Shown piece after piece: positions 32,320 through 41,809 of a DNA stretch of 64,000 nucleotides. Each line of letters opens with the position of its first letter. Within the stretch, counting starts at the first letter, position 1. The translations under genes and the position numbers were made by a program. The notes under the pieces are model-generated. The model did no database searches. It was not told the DNA's origin and worked only from the letters and a program-made list of their open reading frames with translations. Location: positions 62,001 through 126,000 of the forward strand of contig NZ_LMOG01000004.1 of NCBI RefSeq assembly GCF_001423495.1, in the 5' to 3' direction. This stretch comes from Xanthomonas sp. Leaf131. GTDB lineage: Bacteria; Pseudomonadota; Gammaproteobacteria; Xanthomonadales; Xanthomonadaceae.

Positions 32320-33243
32320 ATGAAGATCGTATTTGCCGGTACGCCGGATTTTGCCGTCGCCTCGTTGCGCGCCGCCGCGCAGCGGCATGAAGTGGTGGCG
32401 GTCTACACCCAGCCGGACCGGCCTGCCGGCCGTGGCCGTGGGCTGACGCCCTCGCCGGTCAAGCTGGAAGCGATCGCGCGCGGCATCCCGGTACACCAGC
32501 CGCAGACGCTGCGCTCCCCCGAGGCCCTGGCCACGCTGCGCGCGCTCGATGCGGACCTGATGGTGGTGGTGGCCTATGGGCTGATCCTGCCCAAGGCCGT
32601 GTTGGCGGCGCCGACCTACGGCTGCTGGAACGTGCATGCCTCGCTGCTGCCGCGCTGGCGTGGCGCCGCGCCGATCCAGCGCGCGATCGAGGCCGGCGAT
32701 ACCGAAACCGGCGTGTGTCTGATGCAGATGGAAGCGGGCCTGGATACCGGCCCGGTGCTGCTGTCGCAACGTCTGGACATCGGCGAGCAGGAAACCGGCG
32801 GGCAACTGCACGACCGCCTGGCCGCGCTGGGTGCGCAAGTGCTATCCGATGGACTGGGCTTGCTGCGTGCCGGGGTTCGCCCGGTCGCGCAACCGCAGCC
32901 GGCCGAAGGCGTGACCTATGCGCACAAGCTGGACAAGGCGCAGGCGCGCCTGGACTGGACCCAGCCGGCGCACGAACTGGCGCGGCGCGTGCGGGCGTTC
33001 AACCCGTGGCCGGTGGCCGAGGCGATCCTGGCCGGTGAGCGCGTGCGCCTGCATGGCGCGGTGGCGCTCGACCTTGCGCATCAGCAGGCGCCGGGCACGT
33101 TGCTGGCCGCCAGCAAGCAGGGCATCGATATCGCCTGCGGTGAGGGTGCGCTGCGGGTGCGCGTGTTGCAGCGTGAGGGCGGCAAGGCGATCACCGCCGC
33201 CGACTACCTCAACGCGCGCCGCGACCTGCCGGCGCTGACCTGA
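32320..33243 (+). CDS. fmt: Methionyl-tRNA formyltransferase
   Basis: A 307-residue enzyme that formylates initiator Met-tRNA using 10-formyltetrahydrofolate. The N-terminal domain starts [13 protein letters not shown], the catalytic block [18 protein letters not shown] contains the conserved His, and [12 protein letters not shown] follows. The C-terminal tRNA-binding domain is complete. The stop overlaps the ATG of rsmB by one base (TGATG). Confidence 0.96.
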   Translation: MKIVFAGTPDFAVASLRAAAQRHEVVAVYTQPDRPAGRGRGLTPSPVKLEAIARGIPVHQPQTLRSPEALATLRALDADLMVVVAYGLILPKAVLAAPTYGCWNVHASLLPRWRGAAPIQRAIEAGDTETGVCLMQMEAGLDTGPVLLSQRLDIGEQETGGQLHDRLAALGAQVLSDGLGLLRAGVRPVAQPQPAEGVTYAHKLDKAQARLDWTQPAHELARRVRAFNPWPVAEAILAGERVRLHGAVALDLAHQQAPGTLLAASKQGIDIACGEGALRVRVLQREGGKAITAADYLNARRDLPALT

Positions 33244-34553
33244 TGACGACGGAAACGGCCACGGCCGGCGTTGCCTCGCGTCTGGCCGCAGCGCGGGTGC
33301 TGACGGCGGTGTTCGATCAGGGGCGATCGATCAAGGCCGAACTGGCCGCGACATTGCCTGGTCTGAGCGATCCACGCGACCGCGCGCTGGTGGAGGCGAT
33401 CTGTTTTGCGGTGCTGCGGCGGCGCCCGGCGTACGACGTGGCGCTGCGGCAGTGGCTGGAACGCCCTTTGCCGCCGCGCGATGCCGAACTCAAAGCATTG
33501 CTGATGGCCGGTTTCGCCCAGCTCGATGTGTTGCAACTGCCTGCGCATGCGGCGTTGTCGGCCACCGTGGACGCGTGCCGCGCGCTCGGCCGGCCGCGGC
33601 AGGCCGGCATGGTCAACGCGATTTTGCGGCGTGCGCAGCGCGAGGGGTTTCCGGCGGTGTCCGCCGATGCCGGTTGGCCGTCCTGGTTACGCAAGCAATT
33701 GCGCGCCGATTGGGGCGACCGCGCCGAAACCATTTTCGTAGCAAGCGCGCTGATGGCGCCGATGTGGCTGCGTGTGCATCGCGGGCGCACCGATCCGGCC
33801 GCGTATGTCGCACGTCTGGCCGAACTGGGCATCGCTGCAGACATCGATGCGGTGTTGCCGGATGCGGTGCGCCTGCACAGCGCGCTGCCGGTGAGTCAGC
33901 TGCCGGGCTTTGCCGAGGGCGAGGTCTCGGTGCAGGACGGTTCTGCGCAGCAGGTGGCCGATGCGTTGCAGCTGGCTCCGTCGGCGCGCGTGCTCGATGC
34001 CTGCGCTGCGCCCGGCGGCAAGGCGGCGCATCTGCTGGAACGCTATCCCGGCCTGCAGCTCACTGCGCTGGATGTGGATGCGCGCCGGCTGGAACGCGTG
34101 CAGCAGACTTTGCAGCGCACCGTGCCGGGCGCTCAGGTGGCGCTGCAGGCGACCGACGCCGCCGATCCTGCCGGCTGGTGGGACGAGCAGCCGTTCGATG
34201 CGGTGCTGCTGGATGCGCCGTGTTCGGCCACCGGTGTGGTGCGCCGTCAACCGGATGTACTGCTGCATCGCCGCGCCGACGATATCGACGCTTTGTGCGC
34301 CTTGCAGGCACGCTTGCTCGATGCGACCTGGCGCACGCTGCGTCCGGGCGGGCAGTTGCTCTACACCACCTGTTCGTTACTGGCGCGTGAGAACCAGGCG
34401 CAGGTGGCGGCGTTTCTGCAGCGGACCCCGGATGCCCAGGCGCAGCCGTTGGGTGCGCAGTTTGGTCATGCGGCAGGGCCGGGGCGTCAGCGGTTTCCAG
34501 GCGAGCAGCACTGCGACGGATTTTTCTACGCGCTTTTGCTAAAAACCTCCTGA
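33243..34553 (+). CDS. rsmB: 16S rRNA cytosine-C5 methyltransferase RsmB
   Basis: A 436-residue enzyme that methylates C967 of 16S rRNA (E. coli numbering). An NusB-like RNA-binding domain fills the first 140 residues. The SAM-binding site is [16 protein letters not shown] and the two active-site cysteines are C327 in DAPCSATGV and C377 in TTCSLLARE, matching C325 and C375 of E. coli RsmB. Gene order def-fmt-rsmB is conserved. Confidence 0.95.
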   Translation: MTTETATAGVASRLAAARVLTAVFDQGRSIKAELAATLPGLSDPRDRALVEAICFAVLRRRPAYDVALRQWLERPLPPRDAELKALLMAGFAQLDVLQLPAHAALSATVDACRALGRPRQAGMVNAILRRAQREGFPAVSADAGWPSWLRKQLRADWGDRAETIFVASALMAPMWLRVHRGRTDPAAYVARLAELGIAADIDAVLPDAVRLHSALPVSQLPGFAEGEVSVQDGSAQQVADALQLAPSARVLDACAAPGGKAAHLLERYPGLQLTALDVDARRLERVQQTLQRTVPGAQVALQATDAADPAGWWDEQPFDAVLLDAPCSATGVVRRQPDVLLHRRADDIDALCALQARLLDATWRTLRPGGQLLYTTCSLLARENQAQVAAFLQRTPDAQAQPLGAQFGHAAGPGRQRFPGEQHCDGFFYALLLKTS

Positions 34554-34600
34554 TCGGGCGCCGAGTCGGCGCTCCCTCCTGTTTCCCACTGCCGCCGGCC

Positions 34601-36322
34601 ATGCTCAAGACCCGTGCTTCCACCGATTTCTGGCTGCTGGCCATCACCGCTGTATTGGTCATCGGTGCCGGCCTGGGATTGCGTGACCCCTGGCCGGCGG
34701 ACGAGCCGCGTTTTGCGCTGGTCGCCAAGCAGATGGTGCTGAGCGGCGACTGGCTGTTCCCGCATCGCGGCAACGAGCTGTATTCGGACAAGCCGCCGAT
34801 GCTGATGTGGCTGCAGGCGCTGTTCTACACGCTGCTGGGCAATTGGCGTGTGGCGTTCCTGCTGCCGTCGCTGCTGGCAGCCCTGGGCACGCTGGCCTGC
34901 GTGTACGACCTGGGGCGGCGGCTGTGGACCCGGCGCGTCGGCATGTATGCGGCCTGGATGCTGCTGTTCACGCTGCACTTCACCTTCCAGGCCAAGAAGG
35001 CGCAGATCGACCCGTTGGTGGTGTTCTGGATCACCCTGGCCAATTACGGACTGTTGCGCCATCTGCTGATGGGCCCGGCCTGGCGTTGGTGGACGCTGGG
35101 CTGGTTTGCCGCCGGCCTGGGCGTGATTACCAAGGGTGTCGGCATCATTGCCCTGCTGATGCTGATCCCGGCCGGCATTGCCGCCGCGCGCGGGTGGCCC
35201 GGCGTGCGCGTGCATGTGCGCGATCGGCGCTTCTGGCTGGGGCCGCTGTTCTTCTTCGTCGCGATCCTGCTATGGTTCGTGCCGATGATGGTGACCGCGC
35301 TGACCGCCGGCCAGCCCGAATACCGCGTGTATCTCAACGACATCCTGCTGCGCCAGACCGCCAAGCGCTACGCCAACTCCTGGGACCACGCGCAGCCGGT
35401 CTGGTACCACCTCAAGAGCATGGCCACGATGTGGCTGCCGACCATCCTGCTGCTGCCATGGGCAATCCCGGCCTGGTGGCGCCGGCTCAAGCGCCGCGAC
35501 GCGCGCTATCTGCTGCCGCTGGGGTGGTGGCTGCTGGTGCTGGTGTTCTTCTCCATCCCCAGCGGCAAGCGCGATGTCTACATTTTGCCGGCGCTGCCGA
35601 TGTTCTGCCTGGCGCTGGCGCCGTTGGCGGCGGGGCTGTTGCGCCGGGCCGGGGTGCAGCGCGTGTTGTTCGGATTCGCATTGCTGCTGACCGTGGTGTT
35701 CAGCGTCGGCGGGGTGGCGATGCTGATCGGGCATCCGGGTTTCGAGCAGAAGATCATGGACAGCCGCGGGGTCGGCAGCGAGGCCACCGACCCGCTCGGC
35801 TGGCTGTTGCTGGCGGTGGGTCTATGGGGTGTGGCCAGCCTGCTGTTGTTGCGGGTGCGCCGCTCCGCGCTTGCGGCCGCATCGCTGCTGGGTGCGTGGT
35901 GGGTGGCGTTCGGTCTGGTCTGTTACCCCATCTTCAATGACTCCAGCTCGTCCGGCGCAGTAATGCGCGAAGCCGGGCGCCGGATCGGGGCGGATGCGCA
36001 ACTGGGGCTGGTGGCCTGGAAAGAGCAGAACCTGCTGATGGCCGACCGCCCCGCGCAGACCTTCGGCTTCAAGGTGCCGTGGGAAGAGCAGCTAAAGCGC
36101 GGCGTGGCCTGGCAGGCACAGCGACCTGAGCAACGCTGGCTGTTGGCGCAGGAGACGGCACTGCTGGCCTGCGTGGATCGCAGCCGCAGCCAATTGGTGG
36201 GGGTGGCCAACCGGCGCCGCTGGTGGCTGGTGCCGGCCGATGCGGTGCATGGCGACTGCGTGGCCAGTTCCAACGAGCGGGCGGTGGAAGCGCAGGAGCA
36301 GGGCAACCTGGAGGCCGAATGA
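34601..36322 (+). CDS. GT39-family membrane glycosyltransferase (ArnT/PMT-like)
   Basis: A 573-residue inner-membrane protein with about ten to twelve hydrophobic helices. The first periplasmic loop carries the acidic motif WPADEPRFALVAKQM, followed by ELYSDKPPMLMWLQAL, both typical of GT39/ArnT-like enzymes that use polyprenyl-phosphate sugars. It could modify lipid A or another envelope glycan. It stands before an O-antigen ligase-like gene and other glycosyltransferases, so an LPS role is the best guess; the sugar is unknown. Confidence 0.85.
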   Translation: MLKTRASTDFWLLAITAVLVIGAGLGLRDPWPADEPRFALVAKQMVLSGDWLFPHRGNELYSDKPPMLMWLQALFYTLLGNWRVAFLLPSLLAALGTLACVYDLGRRLWTRRVGMYAAWMLLFTLHFTFQAKKAQIDPLVVFWITLANYGLLRHLLMGPAWRWWTLGWFAAGLGVITKGVGIIALLMLIPAGIAAARGWPGVRVHVRDRRFWLGPLFFFVAILLWFVPMMVTALTAGQPEYRVYLNDILLRQTAKRYANSWDHAQPVWYHLKSMATMWLPTILLLPWAIPAWWRRLKRRDARYLLPLGWWLLVLVFFSIPSGKRDVYILPALPMFCLALAPLAAGLLRRAGVQRVLFGFALLLTVVFSVGGVAMLIGHPGFEQKIMDSRGVGSEATDPLGWLLLAVGLWGVASLLLLRVRRSALAAASLLGAWWVAFGLVCYPIFNDSSSSGAVMREAGRRIGADAQLGLVAWKEQNLLMADRPAQTFGFKVPWEEQLKRGVAWQAQRPEQRWLLAQETALLACVDRSRSQLVGVANRRRWWLVPADAVHGDCVASSNERAVEAQEQGNLEAE

Positions 36323-36474
36323 GGGCGCCAAGCGCACATCCCGGGCGCGATTTGCGCCGCGTCAATGCCGCCGCCGGCCGTTGTCTAGCGAGTATTCATG
36401 CGGGGCATCGTTAGCTTGGCCGGCATTGTCGATGCGTGCCGCCCGCTTTGCCTCCCTTTCGCCACCGATGCTCG

Positions 36475-37746
36475 ATGAACTCCTTGCCCACTCAACCCGC
36501 TTCGCTGCCGCAGTCCGCCCCCATTGCATCGCGGGCTGGCGTGCGCATCGCCGAACTGGGCGTGTTTGCGCTGACCGCGCTGGTGGTCAGCATGCCGAGC
36601 GGCCTGTTGCCGTTCGGGGTGTGCCTGCTGCTTGGCTCGCTGGTGGGTTGGCGCAGCCTGCGTACGGGCTGCGCCAACCGGCACTGGTCGCTGCGTGCGC
36701 TGGGCTGGCTGACGGTGGCGGTGATTGCGATGTCGCTGCTGTCGATCGCCTTGTTCGAACACGGGCTGCGCGACGTCGATAACCGCTCACGCTTTCTGGT
36801 GCTGCCATGGGCCGCGCTGTGGGCGTATGCCCTGCAGCCGCGCCAGGTCTGGTTATGGCGCGGGGCACTGGCGGGGGTGTTCGCTGCCATGTTGATCGCC
36901 CTGTTGCAGGTGATGAACGGTGCCGACCGCGCAGAAGGCTTTACCAACGCGATTGTGTTTGCCGATATCGCGCTGATGCTGCTGGTGGTGGCGGTGTTCT
37001 GCCGCCCGGTCGGCAACGTGCGGTGGCTGGTGGGCGCGGCCATCGCCGCAGTGATCGTGATCGTGCTCAGTGGCAGCCGCGGGGTGTGGCTGTCGCTGCT
37101 GGTGACGCTCGGCGTGCTGATCTGGGGCGCGGCCTGGCATAGCCCGCGCATGCGGTTGTTGGCCTTCATCGGCAGCGGCGTGCTGGCGGTAGGTGTGATC
37201 GTCAGCGTGCCGGCCCTGACCGATCAACTGCGTCTGGGCGAATTGCAGAACGATCTGCAGCGCTACGAAGTCGGCGACAGCGATTCGTCTGCCGGCGCCC
37301 GCATCGAGCGGCTGCATGTGGCCTGGGATACCTTGCGCGCGCATCCGCTCACCGGCGTTGGCGTCGGGCGTTTCGACGATGCGATGCGCGAGCTGCCGGT
37401 GTGTGCTGGCGATACCTGGTTGCTGCGCTGTCACCTGGGTCACGCGCACAACGACCTGGCCGAATGGGGCGCAACGCAGGGCGTTCCCGGACTGCTGCTG
37501 TTGATCGCGGTGTATGGCGTGCCGCTGTGGATCTTCGTGCGGCTGCATCGGCGCAGTGGGCAGCGCCAGTTCCGCGGGCCGGCAGCGGCCGGCGTGATGA
37601 TCGTGATCAGCTACGCGCTGTGTGGGTTGACCCAATCGATGTTCGCCCATCAGGTGTCGGCCAGTTTCTACACCGCCATGGTCGGTGTGCTGGTCGGCCT
37701 GGCAGCGCGGCAGGCGCAGCAGGCTGCGGCTCAATCGGGGCGTTGA
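36475..37746 (+). CDS. O-antigen ligase-like (WaaL/Wzy) membrane protein
   Basis: A 423-residue polytopic membrane protein with ten or more helices. The long loop with SSAGARIERLHVAWDTLRAHPLTGVGVGRF and later HAHNDLAEWGATQG is the Wzy_C pattern of O-antigen ligases and polymerases, with a likely catalytic His in HAHND. WaaL-type ligases join polymer to the lipid A-core in the periplasm. The ATG at 36475 gives a short cytoplasmic start. Its 3' end overlaps the convergent GT2 gene by 16 bases. Confidence 0.82.
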   Translation: MNSLPTQPASLPQSAPIASRAGVRIAELGVFALTALVVSMPSGLLPFGVCLLLGSLVGWRSLRTGCANRHWSLRALGWLTVAVIAMSLLSIALFEHGLRDVDNRSRFLVLPWAALWAYALQPRQVWLWRGALAGVFAAMLIALLQVMNGADRAEGFTNAIVFADIALMLLVVAVFCRPVGNVRWLVGAAIAAVIVIVLSGSRGVWLSLLVTLGVLIWGAAWHSPRMRLLAFIGSGVLAVGVIVSVPALTDQLRLGELQNDLQRYEVGDSDSSAGARIERLHVAWDTLRAHPLTGVGVGRFDDAMRELPVCAGDTWLLRCHLGHAHNDLAEWGATQGVPGLLLLIAVYGVPLWIFVRLHRRSGQRQFRGPAAAGVMIVISYALCGLTQSMFAHQVSASFYTAMVGVLVGLAARQAQQAAAQSGR

Positions 37747-38555
37747 TCGTTCGCGCGCGGTGGGTCCTGCACCGGTTGATCGTTCTGCAACAGCCATAAC
37801 ATGATGGTCTTCTGTCGCACGTAGTTGGCACGCACATAGGCGTAGATCAGCCCGTGCCAGCCATCGCGAAAACCGCCACGCAACAGATAGCCGCGCCAGA
37901 AACGCCAGGCCGGCGCCAGCACCAGCTTGCTCCAGGTCGCGCGCTTGCCACGGGCGTAGTCGTGCTCGGCCATCATCTGCGCATAGCGCTGGGTCTTGGC
38001 CAACTGCTGCGCCAGTGAGCGATATGGGTAATGGATCAGATCGCCGGGCAGGGTGAGCACCGTTCCGTCCACACTTGCTGCTTCGTGGATCTCGCGCTTG
38101 CCTCGCCAGCCGCCACGCCGACGATCGAACAGGCGCAGCACCCGATCCGGGTAGGCATTGCCGTGGCGCAAAAACCGGCCGAAGTAATCCGATAACCGTG
38201 CGAAGCGATAGCCTGCCGCAGCGGTGAAGCCCGCATCGCGCGCGGCGATGATTGCCGCGCGCAAGGTCTCGCTGACGCGCTCGTCGGCATCCAGACACAG
38301 CACCCAATCGTGACTGGCCTGCGCGATGCAAAACGCTTTCTGGCTGCGATAACCATCGAAGTCGCGCTGCAGCACGCGTGCGCCCTGCGCTGCGGCCAGC
38401 GCCGCGGTGGCGTCGGTGGAGCCGGAGTCCACCACCACGATCTCGTCGCAGAACGCCAACGAGGTCAGACAGTCGCGTAGGCGATCTGCTTCGTTGAACG
38501 CGATAATGCAGGCGCTGATGCGCGGCCGTTCGTCGGGTGCGGTCGAAGAGGACAT
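37731..38555 (-). CDS. GT2-family glycosyltransferase (WaaE/KdtX-like)
   Basis: A 274-residue cytoplasmic glycosyltransferase. The GT-A fold starts RISACIIAFNEADRLRDCL, with EIVVVDSGSTDAT, a DxD-type motif in LCLDADE and the acceptor region KREIHEAASVDG. The layout matches WaaE/KdtX enzymes, which add a glucose or heptose to the LPS inner core. The start at 38555 lies only three bases from the divergent CDP-glycerol transferase-like gene; a longer start at 38567 would overlap it. Confidence 0.85.
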   Translation of the reverse strand: MSSSTAPDERPRISACIIAFNEADRLRDCLTSLAFCDEIVVVDSGSTDATAALAAAQGARVLQRDFDGYRSQKAFCIAQASHDWVLCLDADERVSETLRAAIIAARDAGFTAAAGYRFARLSDYFGRFLRHGNAYPDRVLRLFDRRRGGWRGKREIHEAASVDGTVLTLPGDLIHYPYRSLAQQLAKTQRYAQMMAEHDYARGKRATWSKLVLAPAWRFWRGYLLRGGFRDGWHGLIYAYVRANYVRQKTIMLWLLQNDQPVQDPPRANDQRPD

Positions 38556-38558
38556 GTG

Positions 38559-39614
38559 ATGGCTCAATACCTGCTGTTCGCAACGGAGCGTTACGCGCTG
38601 CCTATTCTGGCGCCATTGGCGCAGGCATTACAGACCCGCGGGCACTCCGTGTCGGCCTGGTTCGAGGGCGGTGCGCGCGGGCTGGCCTTGCCGGGTGCGC
38701 GCGAGGTCGGCCTGCGCGACGCGTTGGCATTGCGTCCGCATGCGGTGTTCAGCGCGGCTAACTGGGTGCCGCCGTTTATTTCCGGCACCAAGGTGCAGCT
38801 CTTTCATGGTTTCAACGTGCAAAAGCGCGAAGACAATCGCGGGCACTTCCGCGTGCGCGGTTTGTTCGATCTGTATTGCACGCAAGGCCCGGCCACCACT
38901 GCGCCATTTCGCGCATTGGCAACCCGCGAAGGGCATTTTGCGGTGGTCGAAACCGGCTGGCCGAAGCTCGACCCGGTGTTCCGCGACGATGGCGGACGCA
39001 GCGCCGCGTTGCGCGCGCCAGCCAATGGCCGACCGGTGATCCTGTTCGGCTCCACGTTTACCGAGCGCTTGAGCGCTGCACCTGCGCTCTACGATGAAAT
39101 CGCCGCCGACATCGCGCGCGGCGCGCACTACTGGCTGCTCACCTTGCATCCCAAGTGCGCCCCGGAACTGTTTGATCGCTATCGCGCGCTGGCCGGGCCA
39201 AACGCCCGCTTTGTCGAACCCGAAGAGGTCATGGCCGCGCAGCGTGCGGCCGATGTGCTGGTCTCGGATACCTCATCGATCGTGTCCGAATTCGTGGTGC
39301 AGCACAAACCGGTGGTGACCTTTCGCAACCGCGTGCCGCAGCCGCATATGCTGGACTTTCAGCAGCCCGAGCAGTTGCCGCAGCAGCTGGCCCGCGCGTT
39401 GCAACCGGATGCGGCGCTACGCAGTGCGCTGGCCAGTTATGCCGATGCGATCCATCCCTATCGCGATGGGCAGTCGTCGGAACGGGTGATTGCGGCGACC
39501 GAGGAGTTCATCGCCGGCAAGCTCGGTGTGCTGCGGCGCAAGCCGTTAGGCGCGCTGTGGCGTGGGCTGCAGATTCGGCGAGAACTCGGGTATTGGGGTC
39601 CGGCGCAGCGTTGA
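38559..39614 (+). CDS. CDP-glycerol glycerophosphotransferase family protein
   Basis: A 351-residue soluble GT-B-type protein. Family features are VQLFHGFNVQKREDNRG, an HPK motif in LLTLHPKCAPELF, and DVLVSDTSSIVSEFV near the C-terminal nucleotide-binding site. Relatives transfer glycerol-phosphate (teichoic acid enzymes) or act in envelope glycan synthesis in Gram-negatives. Its place beside an LPS-type GT2 suggests a glycan or phosphoglycerol modification of LPS. Starts are possible at GTG 38556 or ATG 38559. Confidence 0.8.
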   Translation: MAQYLLFATERYALPILAPLAQALQTRGHSVSAWFEGGARGLALPGAREVGLRDALALRPHAVFSAANWVPPFISGTKVQLFHGFNVQKREDNRGHFRVRGLFDLYCTQGPATTAPFRALATREGHFAVVETGWPKLDPVFRDDGGRSAALRAPANGRPVILFGSTFTERLSAAPALYDEIAADIARGAHYWLLTLHPKCAPELFDRYRALAGPNARFVEPEEVMAAQRAADVLVSDTSSIVSEFVVQHKPVVTFRNRVPQPHMLDFQQPEQLPQQLARALQPDAALRSALASYADAIHPYRDGQSSERVIAATEEFIAGKLGVLRRKPLGALWRGLQIRRELGYWGPAQR

Positions 39615-39685
39615 TCGCCGGTGGTTGCGCGGTGACGCGATGCTGCCGCCGACCAGCGGTGTTGATCCCACCTCCCAATCACCAA

Positions 39686-41197
39686 TCACCAGCGCAACTT
39701 GCGCCGGCTTAACGCTGCACCGAGTTGTGCCTGCAATGCTTGCGCTTGTGCCAACGGCACAAAGCGCAGGCGTAGCGCCGGGCCAGTTGCGCTGGCGCCG
39801 GCGGTGTCCAGCCAGAGCGTGGCAGTGCCGGAGAGACGATCCAGTGGCGAGCGTTGCAGTTGCAGCGCCTGCAGTTTGTCCAGCTCGGCCAGCCGCCACC
39901 AACGTTTCCACCAGCCACCGCGCACCGCCACATAGCGCGCATCCAGCGCATAGCCCATGCGCTGCACCTGGCGATACGCCTTGAACGCACTCCATGGCAA
40001 CCACAGCAGTAGCCACGCCGCCTGACTGCCGAATTGCCAGGCCAGGCCGGCCATCAGTGGCAGCAGCAACAGCAGCGTGGGCAGACTCAGCCGCCACCAG
40101 CAATGCGTGGCGATCGATTGCCACTGCGCAGGCGGCCACGCAACGCCGGGCAGCAGGCGTTGCAACAAGGCATCGCAGCGCTGCGGGTCGGCGATCGGCG
40201 CGAGCTCTTTCAACGCGCTGCCCTGGTTGTCGCCAGTGCCGGCCACCGCAGTATCCACCCGCAATTGGCGCCGGCCGAACAACCGATGCAGGCGGCTTTC
40301 GTACAGCGTCCACGACTGGACACGCCGCAACGCCACGCTGCTGCGGATACGCGTCAGCAAGCCGCGCTCCACGGTGAGGCGGCGCTCGGATTCGCTGAGA
40401 TGAAAGCCGTGGTACTGCGCCACTGCCAGGGCCACCGACAGCGCGCGCATCGCGATCAACACGGCCAAAAAGCCGAACAGCACTAACGCGGCAGTGACCG
40501 CCGTGCCGGGATGGATCTGGCTGACATAGCGATACGCCAGCTCGCCGTTGTGTTCGACGAAGTTGGACACCGTGCGGCGCGGAATCATCTGGTAGATCAG
40601 ACCGAAACTGGCAGCCACCACCACCATGCCGCGGTTGGAAATCAGCCCCAGCCGGATCACTTCGGCCATCGGCAGGCGCAGCAGCGTGTTGCTGTCGTTG
40701 TCGACCAGTGGCGCGGTGGCAGTGGCATCGGTGTGGTGCGCGCGGCGACGGATCAGGTCTTCCAGTGCCAGCGCCTGATCCAGCCGCAGTACGCGCATTT
40801 CTGCCTCCGGCTTATGGCCGCCGGCCGATTCCAGCCGCACTTCGGCCACGCCGGCCAGCCGATGCAGCAGCGATTGATGCACCACCACGTTGTGGATGCG
40901 CGCGAACGGAATATCGCGTCGGCTGCGTTCCAGCAGCCCGCTGCGAATCGCCACCCCATCGGTGCCGATGCGGTAGCGGTAGGTGAAATAGCGCAGCACC
41001 GAGATCGCCACCAACACCGCAATCACCACGCCGGTGGCGATCTGGTCGGCGAAATCGCGGCTGCCGTCGCGGCTGCCGAACAAGATGAGCGCGGCGAGCG
41101 GAATCAGGAACTGGCGGATCTGCTGCAGCAGCACGAACACCCACGACAGCGGATGCAGGCGCTGCTCGGCGTCGCGGGGATGTTCGATCGCACTCAC
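39686..41197 (-). CDS. Bacterial PH-domain membrane protein, large subunit (YdbT-like)
   Basis: A 503-residue protein with pairs of membrane helices alternating with bacterial PH (DUF304) domains. One is around FTYRYRIGTDGVAIRSGLLERSRRDIPF and another is in the C-terminal half (QRMGYALDARYVAVRGGWW). It overlaps the upstream small PH-domain gene by ATGA, the same two-gene arrangement as ydbS-ydbT elsewhere. Function is not established; some relatives affect membrane stress resistance. Confidence 0.82.
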   Translation of the reverse strand: MSAIEHPRDAEQRLHPLSWVFVLLQQIRQFLIPLAALILFGSRDGSRDFADQIATGVVIAVLVAISVLRYFTYRYRIGTDGVAIRSGLLERSRRDIPFARIHNVVVHQSLLHRLAGVAEVRLESAGGHKPEAEMRVLRLDQALALEDLIRRRAHHTDATATAPLVDNDSNTLLRLPMAEVIRLGLISNRGMVVVAASFGLIYQMIPRRTVSNFVEHNGELAYRYVSQIHPGTAVTAALVLFGFLAVLIAMRALSVALAVAQYHGFHLSESERRLTVERGLLTRIRSSVALRRVQSWTLYESRLHRLFGRRQLRVDTAVAGTGDNQGSALKELAPIADPQRCDALLQRLLPGVAWPPAQWQSIATHCWWRLSLPTLLLLLPLMAGLAWQFGSQAAWLLLWLPWSAFKAYRQVQRMGYALDARYVAVRGGWWKRWWRLAELDKLQALQLQRSPLDRLSGTATLWLDTAGASATGPALRLRFVPLAQAQALQAQLGAALSRRKLRW

Positions 41198-41736
41198 AGC
41201 GCGTCGTCGTCGTGATCGAGCTGGCGTGCGAGGCGGTCGCGCAGACGCTCTGCATCGTCCTGATCCAGGCCCGACAGCGCCACTGCGTTGAGCCGGCTAC
41301 CGGCGGTGTGCACCACTAGTGTGGTCAGGCGCGTGGCGCGTTCGATCGGGCCGCGGCGTAGATCCACGTGCTGCACGCGCGAGATCGGAATCCGCGTATC
41401 GCTTTGCCACAAATGCCCGCGTTGCAGCGCCAGGCCGTGGTGGTCGAGTTTCCAGTGGGTGAGCCGATGCCGTTTGACCGCAAACCAGGCCCCCAGTGCG
41501 GCGGTGATCAAGGTCACGCCCAGCACCACGGGCCAGTAGTGCCAGAGGTGCAGGACCGTGGCCGTGACGCCGGCCGCGATCAGGCCCGCGCAGCCGCCGC
41601 CCAAGGCGCCGTTCATCCCGGCCACATACGCACCACGCTGCGGTAGCGGCTGCCACTGCGCGTGGTCCACAGCCGGTATCTCTGCCGGAGCAGGTGGAAC
41701 GATGACATCGGGGTGCGGCGGCGGAACGTCGTGCAC
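41194..41736 (-). CDS. Bacterial PH-domain membrane protein, small subunit (YdbS-like)
   Basis: A 180-residue protein with a Pro-rich N-terminus, two membrane helices (GGGCAGLIAAGVTATVLHLW; YWPVVLGVTLITAALGAWF) and a C-terminal PH (DUF304) domain (HWKLDHHGLALQRGHLWQSD; RIPISRVQHVDLRRG). The start is uncertain: GTG at 41736 is chosen, but the frame is open to GTG at 41793. Its stop overlaps the start of the larger PH-domain gene. Confidence 0.75.
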   Translation of the reverse strand: MHDVPPPHPDVIVPPAPAEIPAVDHAQWQPLPQRGAYVAGMNGALGGGCAGLIAAGVTATVLHLWHYWPVVLGVTLITAALGAWFAVKRHRLTHWKLDHHGLALQRGHLWQSDTRIPISRVQHVDLRRGPIERATRLTTLVVHTAGSRLNAVALSGLDQDDAERLRDRLARQLDHDDDAL

Positions 41737-41809
41737 AAGGCTGGCCTGCAGAAGCGGTGCGCAAGCATAGCCGGGCGCCGAGGGCGGGCGCACCCGGCGC
41801 GGGCCGTGC

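Noticed and set aside
36853-38583. Open frame of 576 codons on the minus strand across the O-antigen ligase and GT2 genes
   Set aside because: It is a by-product of high G+C in other frames. It overlaps two well-supported genes and its translation is low-complexity Arg/His/Gln-rich.
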